Assembly (NCBI GenBank): GCA_004380135.1
Contig: QXCR01000044.1
Span: 62,001-126,000 of the forward strand
DNA: 64,000 bases
Direction of reading: 5' to 3'
Origin: Stemphylium vesicarium
Lineage: Eukaryota; Ascomycota; Dothideomycetes; Pleosporales; Pleosporaceae
Of this stretch, positions 11,958-22,975 are shown piece after piece. A model generated the notes under the pieces. That model was not told where the DNA came from. It saw only the letters and a list, made by a program, of their open reading frames with translations, and did not search any database. A program made the translations under genes and the position numbers. Position 1 is the first letter of the stretch. Each line of letters starts with the position of its first letter.

Positions 11958-12919
11958 CTACAAATAATCCTTCTTTCTTCCCGTCCTTGTGTACTGGTTC
12001 AGATGCCACTCCACATCGCCCTCCTTGTTATCCAGAGTGCCCGCTCTGATTTCGAACAAGCGCATGCTCATCCTTGGTCCGACTTCAGCCAGCTCAACGG
12101 ATTGGTACCCCGTCTTGACGAAGACGTGGTGGCGGACTTCGATAGTGTCTTCGATGTTCTTGAACCTTGGGAGATGTTAGCATGTTACTACGAGGAAAAA
12201 GAGGTAGGACAATGTATGAGTTGGGTAGTTAGAACGTACGTAACAACACGATTGCCAACCTTAGCATTCGCTTCCCTTGGCGGAAACAAGTGTTTGAGAA
12301 CCTGCACGCATCTCTGACCAAGCTTGGTGGAAAAGCCTTCAAAGATGAGATGCGGATAACTTTCCGAAACGGTTCCGCGCGAGGAATTCGGTATATCCGC
12401 GCGCAGCACGACATTGTGGAGGGAGAAGCTGGCCGTGGGTCCGTGGGGGAAGTGCGAAACCGTCAGCGCAGTCGGGGTACCTCTGTGCTCATGCAGCAGC
12501 ACAATATCGCTCAGTCCACCCGATTTTGCGCTCTCAACGAGGTTCGGCAGCACCATGTTACCGCGGTTCAGCCGGATGGACGTCGGTAGCAGCAATCTGA
12601 TTTCCTTTGCAAACGTGCCCAGTCGGCTCGAGGGGTCGCGACTCGTTGTAACTAGGATTCTGGGGTCGACTACGCCGGAGAGTTGGGCGTACTCGTCGTC
12701 TAGGCCCATTTCTTCCTCGACTGTGCGGTCCGCGCGGCTCTCGTCGTACTTGTAGTCTTCGCGCAGACTTGTGTCTTCGGCTACGTCTTTGGAGAGCGGT
12801 TTCCCTTTTGCCAGACTCTCTTTTAGGGCCGCGCGCTTCGAGGCGAGTTCGGCATCGCGGAGCGTGAGCGCGCGCCGGTAGAGGTAGTCGCGCCTTTCGC
12901 GGGCGTTGCGCCTGATCAT
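11958..12919 (-). CDS. imp4: U3 snoRNP protein IMP4 (Brix domain)
   Basis: Component of the U3 snoRNP/SSU processome needed for early 18S pre-rRNA cleavage in the nucleolus. Exons 12240-12919 and 11958-12165 with a 74-bp intron give 295 residues. It starts with the conserved MIRRNARERRDYLYRRAL. The Brix domain covers about residues 85-275 with DPRILVTTSRDPSSRL, RGNMVLPNLVE and HFPHGPTASFSLHNVVLR. The second exon gives FKNIEDTIEVRHHVFVK and the typical end GRKKDYL. The donor lies in VV-T-F, so the open frame reading through the intron is a false end. Length agrees with yeast Imp4. Confidence 0.95.
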
Positions 12920-13708
12920 CGTGGCGGTGATGTGTGGGGATTGGGAGGAGAAAAGCTCAGATGAGCAGTACCAGAGGAAGTCGGAAAGCCACCCGGTAGT
13001 CGCTAGGTACTGCTTCGGCGGGTGCGGTGAGATATCGGTATGCGCTCTTTGGCGAGTTTAGTCTTTGTACGTAGATTGAGTGTCGTGCATGGGGTATCAA
13101 GTTCTGGTGTCGCTAGCAGAAGAAGTTCGCGGCTGCGCGATGGAAATTTTGGGGCCGTATCTTATCGCCCCAGCCGCCAATAGGAGCGCCTCGGACCTCC
13201 GACTTGAGCACTTCAAACACGCTCGCCTTCGCAACTTCTGGACGCATACACCCCACAAGATACTTATTCGGCCGCAGTGGCAATAAGACCTAGACGCCTG
13301 CAGTAGCGTTGGTGAGGCTCGGAACAACTACAAATGCTTCTGAACCGAATGCAACATCACGTAGCGGCGAGCAACAAACGAAGAACGATTGTAGGAAAAC
13401 AACTTTTGTATTTTGGGAATGAGCATAAAGGTCTCGTTATCTCATCAGTTCCAGCCTTTACTCGAACCCCATACTTCGCTTCGCTTATCTCATAAACCAT
13501 CATCGAGCATATTCAGCTGCCAAGGACTGGGTCACCTAGTGGGCAAAGGAACACTCGTAGTCGTGAAGACCGAGAAGCCCGAGGACCTTGTCGTTGGAGC
13601 TGTCGTATCCAGTGACCACAAGGTCCGCGGAGGGTCTACTACGACCATTACTACTGCTCGGATCAGCATGATTCACACGTTATCCGCGACTCGGCCTTTG
13701 GGCTATAC
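12920..13708. other. Intergenic, no gene recognised
   Basis: 789 bp holding the IMP4 promoter side and the 3' flank of the secreted protein gene. Open frames of up to about 107 codons lack recognisable features. Confidence 0.55.
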
Positions 13709-14288
13709 TCACACGCCAAACTTGCACACACAGTGATCCAGTACGCGATAGGCCGTTGGATTGAAGCGTTTGCCATGGAGATAGAAGTTGGTCCTACTAT
13801 CCACGGCCAGTCCCACCTCCTCGCCAGTCTGAGCGGTCACAAAACCGCAGGGGCTATAGCTCGGCGCAGGACTGCGTGCTTTGAGACCAACAGGCCAACA
13901 CTCATAGAATGCCGCCCAATCTATTCCAAAGGTGGCTTCCACAGGACCTGCATACTGACCGAGAAGGGAGCCGACGCCGCGAGTTGACTCCAGATAGAAG
14001 TTGCAGATATAAGCTGGCTCTATGTGGAAGCTGACGGGTCGAACGTAGTAACCATCTTTCCTTTCTTTGGAGATGACGCGGACGTTGGGGTGGCCGGTGT
14101 TCTCGAGCTCATAAGCTTTGCCATCTTCATCAACGACGCGGGCGACTCCGCTAGATTGGGAATCAGTTCTGCTCTGTGGAAGGTAATAGATTGGATGGTA
14201 CTTACTTCGAGAGGTCCTCTGTCTTGATGGGGGAAGCAAAAGCCACAATTGCAGTGCAGGCACCCAAGATAAACTTAGAGAGACGCAT
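13709..14288 (-). CDS. Small secreted protein, cysteine-containing, unknown function
   Basis: Not a family I recognise. Exons 14206-14288 and 13709-14150 with a 55-bp intron give 174 residues in phase. The protein begins with a clear signal peptide, MRLSKFILGACTAIVAFASP, cleavage expected near residues 18-19. The mature part contains five cysteines, in YICNFY, FYECWP, SPCGFV and the terminal DHCVCKFGV. The region KERKDGYYVRPVSFHIEPAYI is rich in aromatic residues. The start at 14288 puts the signal sequence in its own exon, joined by GT-AG splicing. Small size, secretion and cysteines fit an apoplastic protein or candidate effector, but this is inference only. A second secreted gene on the same strand lies about 0.7 kb away. 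Confidence 0.75.
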
Positions 14289-15023
14289 GGTTTTTTGTTC
14301 ACTAGGCTGGGGTGTTATCGATGTTTGCTAGAGTTGTCGAAGTTGTTGAAGCTGATATGAGGGTTGGACAAAGCTTTTATCGATGCACAGGCAAGCGCGT
14401 CCGGTCACTACCTAGTCACAGTGCCTCAAGGAAGCTACTGTCACCTCACCGGCTGTCACCTTCACTCTGGGATACTTGCAGGGATGCTTGCCTGCAATTT
14501 GTGCGACAGCAGGCAAACATCAAAGAAAATGCTGATAGCTGAAAGCGTTACCATGGAACCGAAAATAAGCAAAAGGGTAGCGCTTGTCCGGCGAGACTAT
14601 GGGCGTTCATCTGCCAAAGCCTAGATTTGCGGCATTCCAGAACAGTTCGTCACCAAAGTCTGGCCAGAACAACATCCATTGCTCATTTCAGCTGCCCATT
14701 ATCTAGATCCACGAGCTGATCGCGCAAGCGTCTAGTGCGAACGTCATAGTTTCTGTTACGAATCTGATGACTCAAGATAGAGGTCTGTAACAACCGTAAT
14801 AGTTAGGCGACCTCTGCCACTTCCGCTCTTTGCGTGTCACCAGCCCAGTGCACTGAAGAAGCCAATCAATCTTCGTATCACCCCCGTTGTTGCAAGTGCC
14901 AGAATCGACAGCCCTATTTTACTATCAGTTCAAGCACCGGTATTCGTAGAGGTAGCTATAAGTTCGCGAAATTGGGCGGCTTTTGGGAAGTACTCCCAGG
15001 GTAAGAAATGGTAGGGGTGTCAC
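14289..15023. other. Intergenic between two secreted-protein genes
   Basis: 735 bp, promoter side of the 174-residue secreted protein. No gene recognised. Confidence 0.55.
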
Positions 15024-15323
15024 TTACCACCACAGCCCACAGATGCAGTCATAGACATTGATGGCAGTAATTTGATCCATGTTCTTGACCCTAGAGCAGC
15101 CAGGGTCATATTCCATGAACTGCTGGTTGACCTTGTCACCGATCATGAATTCAGCGCAGACATCTCCACGGGAGTGACACTGGTCGTGCGCGGAGAAGAC
15201 ATTGGTGGAGACTCGGCGTGAAAAATCTCGAGGATGAACGAAAGGAGCGTGAGGGTTCTCATCTGCAGCTACCATCGATAGTTGTACGAAGGTAAAGAGG
15301 AGAAGGCGATGAAAGGGCTGCAT
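15024..15323 (-). CDS. Small secreted cysteine-containing protein, unknown function
   Basis: Unrecognised 99-residue protein. It starts with a signal peptide, MQPFHRLLLFTFVQLSMVAA, followed by a mature part of about 79 residues with five cysteines: DQCHSRGDVC, DPGCSR and the terminal VYDCICGLWW. The ATG at 15323 places the hydrophobic segment directly at the N-terminus, whereas the longer open frame upstream has no signal. The stop overlaps a donor-like sequence (TGG TAAGTG, 15020-15028), so the true C-terminus could be longer if an intron is used. A TATA box sits about 110 bp upstream. The D-C-x-C ending resembles that of the neighbouring secreted protein, but no convincing alignment is visible. 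Confidence 0.65.
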   Translation of the reverse strand: MQPFHRLLLFTFVQLSMVAADENPHAPFVHPRDFSRRVSTNVFSAHDQCHSRGDVCAEFMIGDKVNQQFMEYDPGCSRVKNMDQITAINVYDCICGLWW

Positions 15324-16151
15324 TTTGTGTGCGAATTGTCGGGGTATGTTGTGATAGAGGATGATAATCAAGCAGTGATCGAATGCTTCGAGTTTGGGCA
15401 GAAAAAAGAGAGCTTGAACCCGCTTAACTTTATATATAGGAGAGATAATCACCAAGCACGTTTTGATCATATATGCAGAGCCTGGGCCTCGTCTGTTGCG
15501 GGGTGCTCCAAACGAAGAATGTGCGAACGAGCCTGGGGAAGGCACGCTCGAGGGTCCGGGCCGTACCATGCGGTTGAGGAAACAGCAATAGATTAGATGC
15601 CTCACTTCAAGCGGTTAGTATGACGACTGCGCCTTCACTGGCATGCGGAGCAGAGTGCTGAAGTGCGGGTGTGGTGAATGTCGGCCCCCAGTTGCGCCAC
15701 ATATGTACATGATGGAGGAGCAGGCAATATATGTGCATGAAAAAGGACCTAGTTCATTACGTGCGTGCATGAAAATGCGTCATATTGTAACTAAAAGTGC
15801 AACTTCGAGTTTGCCCTTGCAGTTTAGAAGGAGAAAGGACGTCTGGACAAGGGGGACAGCCACACTGCGCTGCTGTGGGTTAGTAAAGGGCGCAAATAAC
15901 GAAATACTGATTCTTGTAACTTCTAGCAGATGAGAATTAGTAGACGAGCAACGAGAAGCATAGCACAAGGTTCAATGGTAGAGCCCCATCTCCCCACATT
16001 TGCTGTGATTATTACGAGCGGCGACTATGTCCCATGAAAGATGACTCCCTCTGTAAACACAAATTACTCATATACATCCTCACCAAAACTGATCTCCTGC
16101 CCTGAGTCATGGATCAAACAACGTCTACCATCACATCACTTCTTCTTCTTC
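15324..16151. other. Intergenic, upstream of secreted gene and 3' of GH106-like gene
   Basis: 828 bp. Apart from the TATA box at 15431-15438 nothing recognisable is present. A tRNA-like phrase near 15970 lacks the rest of a tRNA. Confidence 0.55.
15431..15438 (-). promoter_or_regulatory. TATA box of the 99-residue secreted protein gene
   Basis: TATATATA on the strand of the gene, about 110 bp upstream of its ATG. A strong TATA fits a tightly regulated, inducible gene. Confidence 0.5.
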
Positions 16152-19100
16152 TTAACATTCAACCTCCACCTCGATCCCCCATTGCAACTGTACGTTGCCG
16201 ACAAGTCCATACTGAGTAAACGCCAAACTTGTATACAAAGTCTGCAGCTCCGTGACCTTCTGCCCAATAAACAGCGTCTGGTTTGCCTCCGCCTTGACGC
16301 GATTGAACAACGTAGTCGACACCTCAAGCCTCAACTCATACTCTCTGCCAAGCTGCAGCGGGCCGAAGGATACGATGGGGTTTGTAGGATCGATGGGGGC
16401 CAGGAGAGTGGAGTCCAGGTATGCGCGGGCGGTGTGCTGGATGAGGGGTAGGGAGAGGATGCCTATGAGGTTGGTAGAGGCGTTGGTGGTAGTAGTAGTA
16501 AGAGAAGGAGGCGTCGTGAATCTCGTTTTGTACACGCCCATACCGCTGACGTGTTGCAGCGCAGGATCGATTTCAACCCATGGCACAAGCGGGACTTGGG
16601 CGTAGGTATGGTTTGTGACTGCTGTTTCGATAGCGTAGCGGTCGGGAACTGAGTGCCAGTCCTGCACGACGAGCGACCAGGTGGAGAGATTGAGAGGCGC
16701 GGGCAATATGGGGTCTTCAACGTGTAGGGTTTCCGAGTTTTTGCATGTGAATTGCGTGGCGCCAGTGATGATGGCCATGGTACTTGGGCCCAAAGTAGTC
16801 GCCAGCGCGTACAAGGCGCCGGAGCTGTGTTTAGGCATGTAGTCCGGCTGCAGGCCCGCCTTTTCGAGGGCGAGGATAAGGGTTTCGTTTGAGCGAAGGG
16901 CGATGGGGATGCTGAGTGACGAGTTTGACGTGGTGTATTGCAACAATGGGGATTTGGTTCCTGTCCATGCGTTGTAGAGGATTGGCACGACGCCGTGTGC
17001 GTGGAGGGTCGCGGTGCATGTGGCGTCGATGGGCTGGTCGTTGAAGAAGAAGATGTAGTCTGTTGTACCAGCAGAGCGGTAAACGGGAAACACGGGGTCG
17101 GATGAGCAGTTGAGTGCAACACGAGGGGTGATGTTTCGCTGAGAAAGGAGGGCGGGGACTTCGGCCTTAGTCGTTGCGTTGTATACGTTTGCATTGGACA
17201 TCAGGAGGCGCATCATGCCATCGAGCTTTGCTTGGAGCGAAGCATCAACAGGGGTGACCTGTGAAGGCGCCGGGCCAATGAAGATGATTGGCAAGCCCGA
17301 CAGAGCTGAATTTAGCAGGGCCGAGGCAGCTTCGACAGTGATGACGGTTTGGTGGTCTGAGATAAGGGCCTTGTAGGTGGGCACCCCTACGGTGCCGTCG
17401 CGCATGTAAGCATGTTCCGAAGCAAGGTTCTTGGGACCAAGATAGTCGTATGTGAAGCCTGATAATGCATTAAAAAGTGCATCTCAGATATACATGGAAA
17501 GAAAGTTAGCTAATAAAAACGTACCAAGATCCTGAAGATTGGTCGAATTGTAATTAAGAGTCGGTAGCCACGGATCCTTATAGTAATAAAACGCCAAATC
17601 GATCTGCGGGCTACCTTGTTGCAAAATCCACTGGTTACGACCGATGTAATCAAGTTGTTCCTTCATGTGCTTCCATGCCGGCTGGATCGGGTTCCACATC
17701 TCGGTATACCTGTAGAAAAATGGAGTGTAGCCGGGCCAAGTTGTCTCAGCGTAAGGCGTCATTGCAGGATATCCGTGAAGGACGTTTGTGGTAAAGCCCC
17801 CGGAGAAAGAACGTTTGATTTGCTGCAAAAGATCGGGCACCTGGAGCGAATATGGAGGCCCACTTACTGCGCCAAGCTCAGTCGATATGACACTGATATT
17901 GGCCAAGTGAGCCGGGCCAGAGAATTGGCGATAGGCGTCTAAGCTTTGTTGGAAGCCAAGGGACTCTCCTTCAGGAGCGTCTAGAAGGGCAATGTCACTT
18001 GACATTAGGAGGGGCAGGTTATATGCTGGTTGCGTCGAGAATCCTTTGATGCCTATAGATCTTGACCAGTTTCTGAGATGCATGAGATACTCTTGATAGC
18101 CAGCGTTCAGCATGGCGCGATAGTTGAGCTGCGATTTGCTGGCGCCTGTGCTAGTGCCGTTTGTAGAGAATCGAAACGATTCACCATTGTACGGGGGTGC
18201 AAAACCACCCCAAGTGTTGGATGCATCAAAGAGTGCGGGTAGATATGGGTGTATGTCAAGACTAGCTTCCTTGGAGAGGTTTAACAGGTTAGGTGTCCAG
18301 TAAAGCGCAGCAATCTGCTCCATGCTGTCCTCCCAGCCTGCCAACTGTCAGTCTTTACCACAGCAACGTGGGTTTTGGTGACTACTCACTGTAATGGCCA
18401 GCGGCCGTGAGTCTTTCGGCGAGTTCAACGTCAGTCAAGATGTAATTGTCCCAAAAGTCTGTAGTCTTGGCGGCTCCGGCAGCGCTGAAGTGATCAACGA
18501 TCCAAGAACCGTTGCTAATAATGGTAGTAGCATTGTAACCACCATCACAGGCTCTTCGGTTGGTGTAGCTCTCGTAGAAACCGAAAACCTTCCAGGTCTT
18601 CGTATTATCGGGAGGTGTCCATTGCAAAGATCCATTTTTGGTTAGCAGTGGCATCAAATCAAGGAATGAGTTCTCTTTCAAGGTAACGACGCTTATCCCA
18701 GTGTTATTCTCGACTAGAGGTGGGGTCGTTTAGCTCATGGTTGCGAAAAGGAACAACCCCAATGGCAGGAAGAAACGTACCACTTAGTACCTCGTATGCG
18801 GTAAGCGCAGTCAAATTTGGAGCAAAGTAGTCACGCTGAGGATGCTGGAATCCTAAACCGGTTGTGATTGCCTCAATCGGCTGCTGCGCTTGCGGTACTG
18901 GTCCCGAAAATGATTCGCCTGGCTGTATAGTAGTGTTGCCCATGAGCAATTGCACAGCAAGGCCAAGCACACCGAGTTCCGAAGGAACGCCTGCCCCCTG
19001 ATTAGGCCCGACGGCAAAATCCATCAACACGCCATTGTGATTGGCCGTCTGGAGAGCGCTACTGAAAAGCGCATTGAAGGCTTTGGTTCCGAAGCCGTAA

Positions 19101-19472
19101 GTACTCCAATCGGGTATTTCGGGAATAACATAGGCCGGGTTCGCAAGCTTCGCGCGTTCGAATGACTCTGGACCCTCTCCGTAAAGATAGAAAGGTAGAA
19201 ATTCGAGGCCTCCAGCTCCCGCCGCTTGTATGTCGTGAATATCCCTTGCCACTATATCGGCAGAGATGCTCGCATCAGGCAACCTAGCGAGATCTCATTA
19301 GCAATTGAAACTTCCGGCTTGTTGTCGTTTAAACTCACCAGTATCGGAACTTGGTGCGATACTCAATCGGCGGGTCTTCGAAGCCAGATATGTTGCACAG
19401 CTGACCGAAGACATTCGTTGCTGAGGCTGTCAAGACAGCAGCCACGACGAGGTCGTGGGGCGTGCGGAACAT
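16152..19472 (-). CDS. Secreted GH106-like glycoside hydrolase (alpha-L-rhamnosidase type)
   Basis: Likely extracellular enzyme acting on rhamnose-containing glycans. Exons 19339-19472, 18781-19283, 18390-18713, 17525-18337 and 16152-17458 give 1026 residues in phase. The first exon carries a signal peptide, MFRTPHDLVVAAVLTASATNVFG. The start of the mature protein, KFRYWLPDASISADIVARDI with AGAGGLEFLPFYLYG, is the typical GH106 barrel opening. The middle has AALYWTPNLLNLSKE and VISTELGAVSG, which places an acidic residue in a barrel strand. The C-terminus is beta-rich and ends STTLFNRVKAE, as expected for the carbohydrate-binding-like tail. Many N-x-S/T sites fit secretion. I did not assign catalytic residues. 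Family assignment is from memory of the fold opening and length; another large secreted glycosidase family is possible. Confidence 0.75.
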
Positions 19473-20524
19473 GGTGACAAGCTTGAAGGTCGTTTCCCAT
19501 CCTCAATTCGAGCGCTACAAGCCTACAAATAGTTTCCAGGTCGCAGACTTTATCCTGGTAGTCTTCCATACTGGCCTATGCGAGATGCAAAATGCGAAAT
19601 GCGAAATACGCAATACGCAAGCACTGCGGGGAATCTCACGTGGCCGTACCTAGCAGGGATGGTATTGATGCGTGCGGAAAGAGGCTCTACTATGGACAAC
19701 TTTTGATCGGGCAAACCGGCGAAGGCATGAGATGGTACGGACAATGAGGGCTGCACACACAATGGCATAGAAGACGTGCCACACCAACGCTATGGTGATA
19801 GAGATCGACGCAACGAACTTCTACAAGCATCAGACTACCCTGAATCGCGGTCGATTGTTCTTTTATAAACGGCAGCCGACTCGTAAGCGCTATTGAATTC
19901 TGGAGGCAGGAAGATTGGAGCTTCCCGAGGTCCGCAAGCTTACAATGTCGAAGTCGTCCGCTGCCTCTACAGGGATGACCAAGGATTTTCCAGACACTCA
20001 GGGAAACTACGGAAACAGAAAGCTTTTCAGTCTATTGTTCAGTGTTAACGGACGCTACGCAGGGTTTTCTTTGAACACTTTTGATGGCATACTCATGGTC
20101 CCTTTCCACGTTGTTGAATGCAGGTGATGTTGAGCGGCATTGCCGGCAAAAAGCTGCGCGGGACAATTGATGTGGAAATCGCACCCGATTGCTATGCTAA
20201 GACAATCGCAGTAGGCGATTACTCATCATGCAGCGAGAAGTACAGCAAAGCTTTTGACGATGAGCGAGTAGCACTGCAGCGGGCTCCACGCGGAACGCGG
20301 GGAAAACGCGTACGGTACCTGACTCGGAGGCCAACTCCACACTGACAACCTCGGTGCAATTGGCCTACCCCATCTGTCGCGACAAGGAACCCACCGGAAA
20401 GTATGGAGCCGATTGCTTTTATCTCTCAACTTTGTTTAAGAGGGTTGAGAGTCGGCTGGGGGCAAAGACTGATTCCTTCTGCACTTTTCCTAGAAGCCAG
20501 AGATATCACAGGAGTTTGATTGTA
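19473..20524. other. Divergent intergenic region, GH106-like / acyl-CoA synthetase
   Basis: 1052 bp between two divergent start codons. It holds both promoters and a heptamer array at 19585-19619. No further gene is seen. Confidence 0.55.
19585..19619 (+). repeat. Five tandem degenerate heptamers
   Basis: Five head-to-tail 7-mers: ATGCAAA, ATGCGAA, ATGCGAA, ATACGCA, ATACGCA. They lie 113-147 bp upstream of the GH106-like start codon. Confidence 0.8.
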
Positions 20525-22558
20525 ATGGCGCGTAAGCTTCAAGCACAGCCTTATATGCATGCGGAAGAGTTATGACTGATGTTGCACAGTTCCCATCGTC
20601 GCCGGAGCTGCCGGCACTGCGGCTCTCGTCGCCTACCTCAACGCCAAACACCACATTGCTTGGGACCTCAAGAGCGCTCGCGGCGCGACATCGCAATCAC
20701 CCGAAATCCTTCGTATCATTGCCGACCGCGTCGCTCGAAAACGTCTCCTTACATATCATGTCTTCGAGGAGCAGGTCAACAAGCAACCGGATCATCCTTT
20801 CCTGATCTTCGAAGGCAAGACATGGTCGTACAAGGAGTTCTTCGAGGCATTTACTAGAGTCGCGAACTGGCTAATTGATGAGCTGGGAGTGCAAGTAGAC
20901 GAAATTGTGGCGATCGATGGCGGGAACAGTCCAGAGTATTTGATGCTTTGGTTTGCGCTGGACGCAATCGGGGCTGTTGTAAGCTTTGTGAACTGGAATG
21001 TGACGGGACCAGGATTGGTGCATTGCGCAAAGGTAAGTCTCAATCTACGGAAGGAGGAGATGATACTGATGAATATGGTAGATATGCAATACGAGATTCC
21101 TCATCACCGACGCCGATGTCAAGGCTAACGTTGAACCGAGCCACGCCGAACTCGAGGAAATCGGCGTCAAGATTCAGTACTACGACCCTTCGTTTTTCGC
21201 TTCGCTGTCGAAAACCACACCGATACCAAGCAGCCGCCATGAGAATATTACAATGGAATCGGTGCGATCGCTTATATACACATCCGGAACCACCGGTCTA
21301 CCCAAAGGTGTGTTTATGAGCACTGTCCGCGAGCTTATGTTGGGCTACACCGTCCCGGACCTCTTGGAACTCAAACCAGAGACTGTAATGTACACATGCA
21401 TGCCGCTCTATCATGCTGCAGCACATGCACTCTGCACAATACCTGTCATTCACGCCGGAAGCACCTTGGCGTTAGGCCGTAAGTTCTCGCACAAGACGTT
21501 TTGGCCAGAGGTCGTAGCATCGGAAGCCAACATCATACAATACGTTGGGGAGTTATGCCGATATCTTTTGAACGGTCCCAAAAGCTCTTACGAGCGGAGC
21601 CACAAGGTCCACATGGCATGGGGCAACGGTATGCGCCCAGACGTATGGGAGTCGTTCCGCGAGCGCTTCAATATCCCCATCATTCACGAGCTCTATGCGG
21701 CTACTGATGGACTTGGATCTTCCTTCAACCGGAACGCTGGTCCATTTACCGCCGGTTGCATCGGCCTTCGAGGCTTGATCTGGAACTGGAAGTTTGGAAA
21801 TGAAGAAGTTCGAGTAAAGATGGACGTTGATACAGAGGACATAATTAGGGACAAGAATGGATTCGCGATACGATGTGGTGTCGATGAGCCTGGCCAGGTG
21901 CTACACCGACTCACTCCCGAAACGGTCGCTAGTGCGCCGACCTATTACAGTAACGAGGCGGCGACACAGGGCCGAAGGATCACGGATGTGTTTGGGAAGG
22001 GTGACATGTAAGTCTGGTTCCTGAAACACTGCTGCGTATGCTGACAGTTCAAGGTGGTTCAAGTCTGGCGATATGATGCGACAAGACGCTGACGGTCGCG
22101 TCTTTTTCGTTGATCGACTCGGCGACACATTCCGCTGGAAGTCTGAAAACGTCTCCACAAACGAAGTCGCAGATGCGATTGGCAAGTTTCCACAGGTTGC
22201 TGAGACAAACGTCTACGGCGTGCTTGTGCCTGGATACGACGGCCGAGCTGGGACAGCTTCGATCGTAATGGCAGATGGGGTCGCGGAATCGACCTTTGAC
22301 TTTGCGGGGCTGGCAAAACATGCCAAAGCTTTATTGCCGGGCTATGCTGTTCCGCTGTTCCTAAGAGTTACCCCGGCGCTGGAGTATACGGGTACCTTGA
22401 AGATCCAGAAAGGACGGCTCAAGAAGGAGGGTGTAGATCCAGACAAGATTACTGGCGATGACAAACTGTATTGGTTGCCACTGGGTAGTGATCGATATGT
22501 GCCATTTAGGAAGAACGACTGGCAGGGTATCGTAGACAAGAGTGTACGGTTGACATAG
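20525..22558 (+). CDS. Very-long-chain acyl-CoA synthetase / fatty acid transporter (FAT1-like)
   Basis: Activates long and very-long-chain fatty acids to acyl-CoA, probably at the ER, lipid droplet or peroxisome membrane. Exons 20525-20531, 20590-21032, 21082-22007 and 22048-22558 give 628 residues. The first coding exon is only 7 nt (ATGGCGC) and joins to give MALPIVAGAAGTAALVAYLNA, a membrane-anchoring start as in Fat1-type proteins. The AMP-binding motif YTSGTTGLPKG is near residue 220. The VLACS/FATP signature SGDMMRQDADGRVFFVDRLGD and RWKSENVSTNEVADAIG follow the last intron. No ATG in exon 2 precedes the conserved N-terminus, which supports the tiny exon. The C-terminus lacks an obvious peroxisomal SKL. 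Confidence 0.92.
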
Positions 22559-22975
22559 AGTATGCTAATTCAGTCGAGTGTGAAGTATCACGCAATCTAA
22601 ACAGGCTTGGAAAGCAGCCAACAGCAATACAAAGATATCAAAACCCTCTTCGTACAATGCACTAATTGACGTCTTGGCAATAGTTATTAGGCTCGTACGA
22701 AATCAAAACAGGGGCTCAGGTGAATGGTATAGGCACGTGAATAGTGGATCCTGCTCGCAGCCTGGCCGCCCCACTACCTAGCGCAGGCGGCCGCGGGTGG
22801 CGATCTCTTAGTCAGTCAGCCTTACCAGTTTCGCGACACCAAGCGCAATCGCATTCACGACTCTGCTGTCCCTCTACCACGATACCACCTTTTGCGCCGC
22901 CCACACCGATAACACGATATCCTGACGCCCACGACCGTCTTGACCTACGAATACTTACGACACAACACAGACACG
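22559..22975. other. Intergenic, no gene recognised
   Basis: 417 bp between two genes on the plus strand; contains the promoter of the KIN17-like gene. Confidence 0.55.

Noticed and set aside
15960..16030. Phrase GGTTCAATGGTAGAGC resembling the 5' half of a tRNA
   Set aside because: No matching B box, anticodon arm or acceptor stem follows.
16463..17194. 243-codon minus-strand frame with Pro/Ser/Thr-rich product
   Set aside because: Shadow frame of the GH106-like last exon; composition is typical of a shifted reading.
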